NCBI RefSeq assembly: GCF_005405125.1
Contig: NZ_BJDL01000029.1
Span: 1 to 58,048, forward strand
Reading direction: 5' to 3'
Length of the DNA: 58,048 nucleotides
From: Lactiplantibacillus songbeiensis
Lineage (GTDB): Bacteria; Bacillota; Bacilli; Lactobacillales; Lactobacillaceae
The translations under genes were made by a program, and so were the position numbers. Under the pieces are notes generated by a model that did not search any database, was not told the DNA's origin, and saw only the letters and a list, made by a program, of their open reading frames with translations. Every line of letters begins with the position of its first letter. Within the stretch, counting starts at the first letter, position 1. Positions 50,981-58,048 of this stretch are shown piece after piece.

Positions 50981-52322
50981 CACTAAACACCTGCCAGCCC
51001 GTTTGTTGTAATTCACGCATCACATAAAAGGAACCCGTCACAATAATCGCCCCATTATCAGCCACAGCTTGTTGCGCTAACGTTAAGGCCGCTTGAATCG
51101 TTGACACCGCTTGAATCTGTGGTTGAACCTGTTGTTCGTCCGCGACCGTCTGAGCCACCGCAACTAAAGCATCGGCTGACAACGCTCGTTGCGGATTAGC
51201 CGGCGTATTGGTAATCACCATGGTTGCGGCTGAAACGAGTTGTTGGAGCATCGGTTCATAATCTTTGTCCTTTAAGACTCCGACAACCCAGACTAACGGC
51301 CGTTGGGGCAATAATTGCTGCACACTTGTGACTAACGCCTGCATACCATCGGGATTATGCGCACCATCCGCAATAATTAGTGGTTGTTTTTGAAGAACGG
51401 TCAAGCGGCCTGGTAAGCGAACTTGCTGTAGACCAGTCCGCACCGCCGTAGTGGTAATCGCTACCTGTTGCCGTTGCAGCACCGCAACAACCGTTAAGAC
51501 TAAGCTGAGATTTTGTAACTGATAATCGCCTACTAAACCGAACTTTAACGCTGACCAATCGAATAAATCGCTACTCATTGAGACCGTCGTGCCAGTAATG
51601 TCACGTTGTTGCACGTGGACCTTTAATTGCTTTGCGACCACTAACGGAACGTTTTGCGCCTCAGCTTCAGCCGCAAAAACGGTATCCGCAGCCGGTGCTT
51701 GATTGGCTAACGTCACAACCGTCGTTTTCGGCTTGATAATCTTCGATTTATTGCGAGCAATCGCCGTAATCGTCGACCCTAAAATGGCGGTATGGTCTAA
51801 AGCGACTTTCGTAAAGACAGTGATTTGTGGGCCGGCCAAAGCATTGGTCGCATCATATTGACCACCTAGCCCCGCTTCAACCACAGCCCAATCAATCCCC
51901 AGATTACGGAACCAAACCATCCCAATCAAAAAGAACCATTCAAAAATCGACACATCCGCCGCCGTCAGTCCCATATTTGTTAAAACGGGCACGATCTCCT
52001 GGTACGTATCAATAAATTCCGCCGCTGTAATCCAGCGACCGTTCACTTGTAATTGCTCACGCGCATCATTAATCGCTGGGCTACTAAAACGCCCCACTTG
52101 ATAACCTTGCGCTTGTAAGATACGCGCTAACATCGCGCCAGTTGAGCCTTTGCCATTCGTCCCCGCTAGATGAATCACGTGGAAATGCCGATCTGGCTGA
52201 TTCAAATGCTGCATAATCCGTCGTAATAACGGGACTCGGTCGGCTTCAGTCACGAGCATCGCTTGATTCAATTGACCTAATAAATGCTGATAACGAGCTT
52301 CAATCTTAGTCGTTGTCGTCAT
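50970..52322 (-). CDS. folC: Dihydrofolate synthase / folylpolyglutamate synthase
   Basis: 450-aa Mur-ligase-fold enzyme that adds glutamate to dihydropteroate and folates. The P-loop HLAGTNGKGSTGAML is near residue 55. FSSPAINDAREQLQVNG provides the folate-binding lid, VVEAGLGGQYDATNAL the second ATP-site strand and IIADGAHNPDGMQAL the C-terminal domain signature (DGAHNP). AGGTGACAC precedes the ATG. It lies between folE (11-base gap) and the HAM1-like gene, all in one operon. Confidence 0.95.
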   Translation of the reverse strand: MTTTTKIEARYQHLLGQLNQAMLVTEADRVPLLRRIMQHLNQPDRHFHVIHLAGTNGKGSTGAMLARILQAQGYQVGRFSSPAINDAREQLQVNGRWITAAEFIDTYQEIVPVLTNMGLTAADVSIFEWFFLIGMVWFRNLGIDWAVVEAGLGGQYDATNALAGPQITVFTKVALDHTAILGSTITAIARNKSKIIKPKTTVVTLANQAPAADTVFAAEAEAQNVPLVVAKQLKVHVQQRDITGTTVSMSSDLFDWSALKFGLVGDYQLQNLSLVLTVVAVLQRQQVAITTTAVRTGLQQVRLPGRLTVLQKQPLIIADGAHNPDGMQALVTSVQQLLPQRPLVWVVGVLKDKDYEPMLQQLVSAATMVITNTPANPQRALSADALVAVAQTVADEQQVQPQIQAVSTIQAALTLAQQAVADNGAIIVTGSFYVMRELQQTGWQVFSDGH

Positions 52323-52333
52323 GTGTCACCTGC

Positions 52334-52912
52334 CTACTGATTAATTCGTTGTAAGAATTCCCGCTTTAAGTCTAAATCATCACGGAATTTCCCGCTATAA
52401 TAACTGCTTTCGGTCTGAACCCCCGGCTTGCTGACACCACGCATCTCCATACACATATGCCGCGCCGTAATCGATACTGCAATCCCAGCTGGGTCTAAGA
52501 TTCGTTGGAGTTCGGTTGCAATCGTCACCGTTAAACGTTCTTGGACGTTAGGCTGTTGACTGCAATAATCGATTAGCCGTGGAATCTTGCTCAGCCCAAT
52601 CACCTGCTCATGTTGTGGCACATAGGCAACTTGAACCGTCCCAAAGAAAGGTAACAAATGATGTTCACACATTGAATAGAACGGGATGTCCTTTAGTAAG
52701 ACCATCTCAGTCGGATCAGTGATTTTAAACAACTTATAGTTATCGAATGGCGCCGCGGTCTTCGTTGCAAAGACTTCCGCATACATCCGAGCGACACGAT
52801 CGGGGGTCTCAACTAACCCAGGACGATCGGGATCTTCACCAATCGCCGTTAAAATCTCACGTACTGCATGGCGAATCGTCGCCTGTTTCGTTTCATCAAT
52901 CATCTTGCTCAC
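52334..52912 (-). CDS. folE: GTP cyclohydrolase I
   Basis: 192-aa T-fold enzyme making 7,8-dihydroneopterin triphosphate from GTP, the first folate step. The zinc and catalytic residues lie in YSMCEHHLLPFFG; IGLSKIPRLIDYCSQQPNVQ and ARHMCMEMRGV complete the signature. A GTG start at 52912 is chosen because AGGGA lies 6 bases upstream; an ATG at 52903 is possible. It overlaps the end of folK, showing translational coupling. Confidence 0.96.
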   Translation of the reverse strand: MSKMIDETKQATIRHAVREILTAIGEDPDRPGLVETPDRVARMYAEVFATKTAAPFDNYKLFKITDPTEMVLLKDIPFYSMCEHHLLPFFGTVQVAYVPQHEQVIGLSKIPRLIDYCSQQPNVQERLTVTIATELQRILDPAGIAVSITARHMCMEMRGVSKPGVQTESSYYSGKFRDDLDLKREFLQRINQ

Positions 52913-53405
52913 TCACATTCCCTACATTTTTAATCCAACTCGTATCTTGATTAGCCGCAATCAAGCCGGCTAGCTGAGGCGCTACTAATGGATCATCTTT
53001 CGCAATCTCAGCGGTTGGTAATAGCACAAAGTTTCGTTCACCAGCATGCGGATGCGGCACTTGTAACGTTGCCGTGTTAATCCGTCGGCGACCCCAGAAA
53101 ACAATATCTAAATCAATCGTCCGCGGTCCCCAATGAACATCACGTTGCCGGTGTAACTGATGTTCAATCGTATGTAACGCAGTCAATAGTTGGTCTGGCG
53201 TTAAAGTGGTCGTTAATGCGACCGAAACATTATAAAAGTTAGCTTGGTCCCGATTACCCCAAGGCTCTGTCTCATACCAGTTCGACGTGGCTAGCACCGT
53301 CACCGCTGGTAAGGCCCGCAACTGGGCTAACGCTTGTTGAATCGACGCCACACGCGGATGAATATTCGAGCCAACACTCAGATAGACGCGTTCTTCACTT
53401 GGCAT
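52896..53405 (-). CDS. folK: HPPK, 6-hydroxymethyl-dihydropterin pyrophosphokinase
   Basis: 169 aa. It transfers pyrophosphate from ATP to hydroxymethyl-dihydropterin. SVGSNIHPRVASIQQAL, SNWYETEPWGNRDQANFYN and GPRTIDLDIVFWG (ATP/Mg site DxD) are canonical, and HPHAGERNFVLLP ends the core. ATG at 53405 follows TGGAGGGGG; an open frame extends upstream to 53495 inside folB but lacks family sequence. It overlaps folB by 11 bases. Confidence 0.95.
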   Translation of the reverse strand: MPSEERVYLSVGSNIHPRVASIQQALAQLRALPAVTVLATSNWYETEPWGNRDQANFYNVSVALTTTLTPDQLLTALHTIEHQLHRQRDVHWGPRTIDLDIVFWGRRRINTATLQVPHPHAGERNFVLLPTAEIAKDDPLVAPQLAGLIAANQDTSWIKNVGNVSEQDD

Positions 53406-53763
53406 GCGGCGCCCCCTCCACTTCAATCTCGACATCATCAAAAATTCCCGGCATCGGGACACTATACTTCCGAATTTTGACATTAATCGTCTCAACGGTC
53501 GGAAAATGATCCAGTAAAGCCGTTAGCAAGTGATTGGCCAACGATTCAATCAACTTATAGGAATGTGTGGTGACGAATTCATCTGTAATCGCACGGACTT
53601 CAGCGTAATTGATCGTCTCATGCACATCATCATGCCGAACTTTCGTTTCGATCGGATATTTAATTGCAATATCCAAGGCTAATTGTTGCCCGTTGCGCCG
53701 TTCTTCTGGTAGTACCCCGTTAAACGTATGGACGCGCAAGTTATTAATCCGAATCATTCCCAT
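53395..53763 (-). CDS. folB: Dihydroneopterin aldolase
   Basis: 122-aa T-fold enzyme converting dihydroneopterin to hydroxymethyl-dihydropterin. GVLPEERRNGQQLALDIAI (conserved Glu), INYAEVRAITDEF and IRKYSVPMPG (conserved Lys) are present. It is the first gene of the folB-folK-folE-folC-HAM1-folP-tag operon, all closely packed or overlapping. AGAGGGA precedes the ATG. An extended -10 (TGCTATTAT on the minus strand, hexamer at 53795-53800) is a plausible operon promoter. No pABA synthesis gene is in the window, so folate production may need external pABA. Confidence 0.95.
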   Translation of the reverse strand: MGMIRINNLRVHTFNGVLPEERRNGQQLALDIAIKYPIETKVRHDDVHETINYAEVRAITDEFVTTHSYKLIESLANHLLTALLDHFPTVETINVKIRKYSVPMPGIFDDVEIEVEGAPHAK

Positions 53764-53875
53764 TAGAATCCCTCTTTAGCTGTTTTTAACTACCATAATA
53801 GCATGAAGCACCCGCTTAGTGATAGTAATCCGATGAATATCGAACTTTCATTCCCATAACGTTTGTCAATTGACC

Positions 53876-53915
53876 AAAAAACACGAACCTTCCAGTTCGA
53901 AGATTCGTGTTTTTA
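53876..53915. terminator. Bidirectional terminator
   Basis: AAAAACACGAACCTTC / GAAGATTCGTGTTTTT, upstream of folB and downstream of cvpA on the minus strand. Confidence 0.85.
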
Positions 53916-53920
53916 AGTTT

Positions 53921-54184
53921 TACGCTTGATGCGAGTTGAAATTGCCGCCTGCCAGTTTGTTCCTAAAATTGTGGTCGATAATAGATAATCATTAATTTCC
54001 ATTAATTAACGCCGGGCGGGCCAGAATTGGCTCAGTGGTGTCGTTTATCTTGGTCGGCGACTTTCCGACTTTAGATAAAGCCCGGCTTTCGAGACCGTAC
54101 CAAGGCTCGAAAACGCGGCCACCACGTTCCAACCGATTCTGGCCCAACCAGAGTGGCAATTTAAGCCAACTAATACCAAGCGTT
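53921..54184 (+). repeat. Compound intergenic repeat (B with A remnant)
   Basis: TACGCTTGATGCGAGTTGAA to CTAATACCAAGCGT. A is cut to about 55 bases; B is complete. The right end stops only 4 bases from the cvpA stop codon, so the element lies inside the cvpA 3' untranslated region, between gene and terminator. Confidence 0.85.
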
Positions 54185-54188
54185 AGGT

Positions 54189-54719
54189 TTATGAATTTTG
54201 CAGACCCGTTTCGAATTTAAAGACATTCCCAAGATATTGACTAGTTAACCCCGGTGTCCGCTCCACGATAAACGTGGCAACTGGCGACTGGGCCATTTGG
54301 GTCTGAATAAAGTCCGTATTGACCAAGTTGGCTAATGATAAAACAACAAAGATCACTAGGTAGGTCAACACAAAGGCGACGGCCCCACCCGCCAAGCTAT
54401 TCACTTGCTTAATCACGGGTAGCCAGGTCACACCGCGTGACACTCGAGCTAATAAGCGAACCACCGACCACCCTAACGATGAGAGTAAGAAGAATGACAC
54501 TAAGTTAATCACCAAGCCACTGATCGCATTTTGATTCATGAGCTTCAGACTAGTTAACAAATTCGCGATAAACGTGCCTAAGGGTTGATAAAGTACTCGT
54601 GCAAACACGAGCACCCCAATCGTTCCAATTAAGTGCAACACTTCAATAACAAAACCGCGGTGAAAGCCGCGCATGATCGCCATCACTAATAATAGTAAAA
54701 TCACAATTGTAAAAATCAT
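54189..54719 (-). CDS. CvpA-family membrane protein
   Basis: 176 aa with four predicted helices and the opening IVILLLLVMAIMRGFHRGFV, matching the CvpA G.rRG. motif. Named for colicin V production; proposed to act in envelope homeostasis or purine-linked secretion, with no firm biochemical role. The C-terminus is a soluble tail ending FETGLQNS. GGAGGTTTC precedes the ATG. It is monocistronic, with an intergenic repeat in its 3' untranslated region. Confidence 0.88.
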   Translation of the reverse strand: MIFTIVILLLLVMAIMRGFHRGFVIEVLHLIGTIGVLVFARVLYQPLGTFIANLLTSLKLMNQNAISGLVINLVSFFLLSSLGWSVVRLLARVSRGVTWLPVIKQVNSLAGGAVAFVLTYLVIFVVLSLANLVNTDFIQTQMAQSPVATFIVERTPGLTSQYLGNVFKFETGLQNS

Positions 54720-54907
54720 CGATGAAGAAACCTCCTATGTTCGTGACCTTATTTTACCAGTTCAACTTCTGACAATGACGATAGCCCACTAAAATTAACC
54801 CAAACTTAGAGGTCATCAGCCTGAGCAGCGGGTGATGGCCCAACTTGTCGCCACATGACACTAACCTTAACTCGTCAACTTGACTTCCGAACCGTTTTTC
54901 GTTACCT

Positions 54908-54930
54908 TTAATAGTAACTATTACCATTTA
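54908..54930. promoter_or_regulatory. Zur-box-like operator
   Basis: The palindromic half-sites ATxGTAA / TTACxAT (TTAATAGTAACTATTACC, continuing to 54930) match the Gram-positive Zur consensus (TAAATCGTAATNATTACGATTTA, from memory) at about 18 of 22 defined positions. It lies 37 bases before the start codon of the metal-binding lipoprotein. Confidence 0.7.
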
Positions 54931-54966
54931 AAAATGGCCATTATTTTAGAAACGGAGCACCCTCAC

Positions 54967-55863
54967 ATGCGTTTAAAGCAGATCTTCTTAGGCACCGTCC
55001 TACTACTAGGACTCAGCGGCGTCTTAGCCGGCTGTCAGCAGATAGCTAGCCCAACCCGTCACGGTCAAATTAAAATCGTGGCCAGTTTGGATTTTTACGG
55101 CCAGACCGCTAAAAAAGTCGCTGGTAAGTACGGACAGGTCAGTTCAGTGATTGATCGACCAAGTATCGACCCGCATGACTACGAAGCCACGGTTCAAACA
55201 GCCAAGCAAACGAGTACCGCGCAATTATTAATTTACAACGGTTTAGGCTATGACGACTGGATGAGCAAGCTGATTACCAACAAAGCGCAAAACGCACAAG
55301 TCATTCAAGTCGGTCAAGATGTGGCCGGATTAGCCGATGGTGCCAATGAGCACGTCTGGTACGACCCGGCCACCATGCCCAAGTTAGCATTGCTAATTGC
55401 TAAGCACCTTGGCCAACTACAACCAGCCCATCGCCACTATTTTCTTAAGCAGGCCAAAGCCTATAACGCGAGTTTGGCTCCCTTAATGACCGAGATCAAG
55501 CAATTGAAACAACATGTCCACGGTCAAAAAGTTGCCGTTAGTGAACCAGTCTTCGACTATGCCTTAAAGGCGCTAGGCTACCAGATCAGCAACAATCATT
55601 TCGCCAAGTCGATTGAAGAAGGTGCCGATCCGTCACCAAAAGATATTCAGCAGATGCAACAAGATATCAAACATCATCGGATTGCTTTCTTTGTTGAAAA
55701 CACCCAATCAGACAGTAACTTAGTCGACAATATGGTGAAACTAGCTAAAAAATCCCACGTTCCGGTCCTTAAAGTCACCGAAACCCTACCAGTCAACCAA
55801 ACGTATGCCAGTTGGATGCTGAATCAGTATCGTCAACTGGCTAAGATTCAAGCCCAAAACTAA
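54967..55863 (+). CDS. Metal-binding lipoprotein (zinc/manganese ABC transporter substrate-binding protein)
   Basis: 298-aa cluster A-I solute-binding lipoprotein with lipobox LAGC. Likely metal ligands are H in DPHDYE, H in NEHVWYDP, E in SEPVFDYAL and D in ENTQSD. That H-H-E-D set is the one found in manganese-type members, whereas typical ZnuA has a third histidine. The Zur-like box upstream nevertheless suggests zinc regulation. No permease or ATPase gene is adjacent, so it must work with components elsewhere. ATG at 54967 follows GGAG; an open frame begins at 54880 but has no binding site and contains the operator. Confidence 0.9.
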   Translation: MRLKQIFLGTVLLLGLSGVLAGCQQIASPTRHGQIKIVASLDFYGQTAKKVAGKYGQVSSVIDRPSIDPHDYEATVQTAKQTSTAQLLIYNGLGYDDWMSKLITNKAQNAQVIQVGQDVAGLADGANEHVWYDPATMPKLALLIAKHLGQLQPAHRHYFLKQAKAYNASLAPLMTEIKQLKQHVHGQKVAVSEPVFDYALKALGYQISNNHFAKSIEEGADPSPKDIQQMQQDIKHHRIAFFVENTQSDSNLVDNMVKLAKKSHVPVLKVTETLPVNQTYASWMLNQYRQLAKIQAQN

Positions 55864-55871
55864 CAGCGTGT

Positions 55872-55916
55872 TACTAAAAGGCCCTTTCAGAAAATTTCTG
55901 AAAGGGCCTTTTAGAT
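55872..55916. terminator. Bidirectional terminator
   Basis: CTAAAAGGCCCTTTCAGAAA / TTTCTGAAAGGGCCTTTTAG between converging genes. Confidence 0.92.
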
Positions 55917-55921
55917 TAAGT

Positions 55922-57334
55922 TTAATTTTTTTGTCGTTCATCACGCAATAATAGCGCTAAAATGACACCAACAATTTCAACGCCTAACATCGTCAAGAAG
56001 ACGGCATGGTAGCCATGCAAGTTCGCCGTTAACGTTGGGACCCCAGCTTTTAACTGAGACGCGGTCACATTGGACAGAATTAACGTCGCAATCGCAACCC
56101 CGGCAGAACCTAAAATTTGGCGTACCGTGGTAATAACTGCAGTCCCGTGTGAAATCAGCTGATTTGGTAATGAATTAGCTCCTAAGGTCACAGCTGGCAT
56201 CATGACAAAGGCATTGCCACCTTCAATTAAAGCGGCAATCAGGATCATTGTGACCAGATTAAGCTTGGCTGTGACTAACGCTAAAATCAGCCAACCAACC
56301 ACGATCATACTCATCCCAATCAACATAATCTGTTTGTAACCGATCTTTTCCGCCAACTTCCCAGTTAAGGGATTCAAGATACTTAAAAAGACGGCGCCAG
56401 GAACTAAAGATAGCCCTGAAATAAAGGGTGATACCTTTAAGATCCCTTGATAATACAATGGGAAGACAATTGTGACCACAATTAACGCAATATAAGAAAT
56501 GGCCGTTAAGAAGATCGCTAAGTCGTAATTAAACGTCTTTAAGACTCGTAATTCAAGTAATGGCGTCTCCAGATGGAATTGCCGATACGTGAAGTACGCC
56601 ACGGCTAGAACGGACACGATTAATAAGACCCAACCAAATATCCAATTAACATTCGGCTTGCCAATCTCGTTAACCACATATAAGATTCCGGCAAAACCTA
56701 GTAGCATCACGATTGAAAGTCCATCAAGCTTCGATGGCTTGCTGACCATGACATCTTGGATTGTGACAAAGCTCAACACGATTAAAATCGTGGCAACCGT
56801 AATAAAGACTAAGAATAAGCCGTGCCAATCCGTAAACTTCAACACAACCCCAGAAATAATCGGCCCGCTGGCTAGGGCAGACCCCATCACGAGTCCAGCT
56901 ACCCCCATGGTTGAACCACGCTTAGCTTCTGGCGTAATCGTCAATAAAATAGATTGATACGACGGAAACAAGACTCCGACCGCCGCGGCTTTGATCAAGC
57001 GGCCAACCATCATTACCGCAAAGCTTGGCGCAAAATAAATAATGATGGACCCAATATCAAATAAAACTAAAACAGTCAAAAATAATTTCTTAAAGCCAAT
57101 ATTATTTAATAACCACGGACTGATCGGCATCATCACGACCATCGTTAACATAAACCCTGTCGTTAGCCATTGGACTGTTGATGCTGAAATCCCGAAGTCC
57201 CGCATAAACGTTGGGTAAACCGTGGATAATGACGATTGACTAATCGACATCGTCCAAGTCCCTGTTAACAACGTAAAAATAAACCAGAAACGGCGCCGCC
57301 CAGCCAGGGTGATCGTTGTTTTGGAATTAGTCAT
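55922..57334 (-). CDS. MFS multidrug exporter (DHA2/EmrB-QacA type)
   Basis: 470 aa with about fourteen membrane helices. The N-terminal half contains TVQWLTTGFMLTMVVMMPIS, NNIGFKKLF and VGRLIKAAAVGVLFPSYQSI. GVAGLVMGSALASGPIISGV is motif C, which marks antiporters. Expected to export drugs or toxic compounds with proton exchange. GAGAGGGAGAG precedes the ATG. A promoter with an embedded palindrome lies at 57382-57410; no regulator gene is next to it. Confidence 0.9.
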   Translation of the reverse strand: MTNSKTTITLAGRRRFWFIFTLLTGTWTMSISQSSLSTVYPTFMRDFGISASTVQWLTTGFMLTMVVMMPISPWLLNNIGFKKLFLTVLVLFDIGSIIIYFAPSFAVMMVGRLIKAAAVGVLFPSYQSILLTITPEAKRGSTMGVAGLVMGSALASGPIISGVVLKFTDWHGLFLVFITVATILIVLSFVTIQDVMVSKPSKLDGLSIVMLLGFAGILYVVNEIGKPNVNWIFGWVLLIVSVLAVAYFTYRQFHLETPLLELRVLKTFNYDLAIFLTAISYIALIVVTIVFPLYYQGILKVSPFISGLSLVPGAVFLSILNPLTGKLAEKIGYKQIMLIGMSMIVVGWLILALVTAKLNLVTMILIAALIEGGNAFVMMPAVTLGANSLPNQLISHGTAVITTVRQILGSAGVAIATLILSNVTASQLKAGVPTLTANLHGYHAVFLTMLGVEIVGVILALLLRDERQKN

Positions 57335-57381
57335 CTACTCTCCCTCTCTCACTTTAGAACTATTATTATCTAACAGTTACT

Positions 57382-57410
57382 ATTGTACTCATTTTAGGCT
57401 AAAATGTACA
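57382..57410 (-). promoter_or_regulatory. Promoter and palindromic operator of the MFS exporter gene
   Basis: On the minus strand TGTACA-N17-TACAAT. The spacer holds the near-perfect palindrome ATTTTAGGCTAAAAT (57391-57405), extended outward by GTAC..TAC. This is a typical site for a TetR- or MarR-type repressor. Confidence 0.55.
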
Positions 57411-57423
57411 GGTGCGTTCACAA

Positions 57424-57469
57424 TAAAAAAAGCGGTTAACCTAAGGGATTTAACCTAGGTTAACCGTTA
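57424..57469 (-). terminator. Terminator of the DUF2187-like gene
   Basis: AACGGTTAACCTA / TAGGTTAACCGCT followed by seven T on the minus strand. Confidence 0.85.
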
Positions 57470-57479
57470 ATTATGCGCT

Positions 57480-57740
57480 TTATTCAGCCAACATGGCGGC
57501 ACTGACCGTCTGTAGCTTGGTGTGGTCTAATTCGCCAGCTTTGACTAACGCCATCTTCTTCAGCGCAATCACCGCCCGATATTGTAGTTCAGCCACGTTG
57601 ATATCGTCCCGTAGATCATAATGGGTTATCGTGACGTAAGCAGAGTTTTCGTAAACTTTTTCCACTTTAGCATAAAAATCATAATCGGTATTACCATTCT
57701 TTTGGCACTTAACACGATCCCCCACAGCAATTTTAGCCAT
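57480..57740 (-). CDS. DUF2187-like small protein
   Basis: 86 aa. AVGDRVKCQKNGNTDYDFYA and VEKVYENSAYVTITHYDLRD recall the DUF2187/YkvS family, a small beta-barrel (SH3/KOW-like) domain of unknown function. The C-terminal part (ELQYRAVIALKKMALVKAGE) is the extension seen in lactobacillar members. ATG at 57740 follows GGAGTG; an in-frame GTG at 57749 is less likely. It lies between the rRNA operon end and the MFS gene, with its own terminator. Confidence 0.75.
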   Translation of the reverse strand: MAKIAVGDRVKCQKNGNTDYDFYAKVEKVYENSAYVTITHYDLRDDINVAELQYRAVIALKKMALVKAGELDHTKLQTVSAAMLAE

Positions 57741-57931
57741 CACTATCACTCCACTTCATAAAATATGCTCATAACATAGCACGGAATGTGGTGAATAACA
57801 ATTAACAACACCGTTAACTGTGAAAATCCAGGGCTATTTTAAAGTATCTTTACAAAAGTAAGGCAACGTAACGAATGAAGGACTATCGGTTCTAGCCGTT
57901 AATGGGGTTATTTTCTATAATTGAAGATACA

Positions 57932-57966
57932 AAAAAAGTGTTCAGGTTTTATCCTAAACACTTTAC
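57932..57966 (-). terminator. Terminator of the rRNA operon
   Basis: AAGTGTTTAGG / CCTGAACACTT followed by seven T on the minus strand, just after 5S rRNA. Confidence 0.85.
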
Positions 57967-57971
57967 TGTTT

Positions 57972-58048
57972 GCATGGCAACGTCCTACCCTCGCAGGGAG
58001 CGATCCCCCAACTACTCTCGGCGCTAAGAAGCTTGACTTCTGTGTTCG
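57972..58048 (-). rRNA. rrf: 5S ribosomal RNA, 3' part (continues beyond the window)
   Basis: The minus strand reads CGAACACAGAAGTCAAGCTT, continues through GCGCCGAGAGTAGTTGGGGG and ends at GACGTTGCCATGC, which is the characteristic 3' two-thirds of Lactobacillaceae 5S rRNA. About 77 of ~117 bases are inside the window; the 5' part, and presumably 23S and 16S, lie to the right. Confidence 0.95.

Overview
This window looks like chromosome from a lactic acid bacterium of the Lactiplantibacillus plantarum group. The evidence is the folB-folK-folE-folC-HAM1-folP run, a purA-guaC pair divergent from purB, many strong GGAGG-type ribosome binding sites, frequent GTG and TTG starts, and Lactobacillaceae-type secreted proteins. 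This assignment comes from gene content; no database search was possible. The right edge enters the 3' end of a 5S rRNA gene. The left edge probably lies inside an insertion sequence.

Layout. 0-8.7 kb: DNA glycosylase, FMN reductase, condensation-like acyltransferase, an AbrB/Doc toxin-antitoxin pair, PerR with a relic of a siderophore-binding protein, a phosphodiesterase and a GNAT acetyltransferase. 8.7-21.8 kb: lrgAB, DegV, DyP peroxidase, a three-domain flavin reductase divergent from a DASS anion transporter and its LysR regulator, an amidohydrolase and a membrane zinc peptidase. These genes are separated by five long non-coding islands. 21.8-31.3 kb: a hydrolase, glycerate kinase, purB / purA-guaC, a tyrosine phosphatase, cardiolipin synthase and an unlisted 50-residue membrane protein. 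31.9-42.0 kb: amino-acid permease, PepSY lipoprotein, Kup, an AI-2E-family exporter, a T-box-controlled MetE-like enzyme, a decayed MazEF-like pair, an SMR pair and a hemolysin-III protein. 42.4-45.5 kb: four secreted or membrane-anchored envelope proteins. 45.7-48.1 kb: a TSUP transporter and a zinc-sensing ArsR/CDF pair. 48.4-54.7 kb: an orphan antitoxin, Tag, the folate operon and CvpA. 54.9-58.0 kb: a Zur-like-box metal-binding lipoprotein, an MFS exporter, a DUF2187-like protein and 5S rRNA.

The most unusual content is between the genes. (1) Five candidate small RNAs (about 8753-8956, 11760-11909, 18546-18692, 21125-21277 and 21587-21731) each have a promoter, hairpins with C-rich loops complementary to Shine-Dalgarno sequences, and an intrinsic terminator. 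Three share a direct repeat close to TTCACA-N5-TTCACA placed exactly 9 bases upstream of the -10 box. This is the layout expected for a response-regulator-controlled sRNA regulon, comparable to the CiaR/csRNA system of streptococci. (2) Four of the five are followed directly by a ~124-base palindromic element whose stems covary between copies while internal blocks stay fixed, which points to a conserved folded structure. (3) A separate compound inverted-repeat element, bounded by ends like TACGCTTGGTGCTAGTT, occurs about ten times in intergenic positions in several deletion forms and resembles a MITE. No CRISPR array, prophage or tRNA gene was seen.
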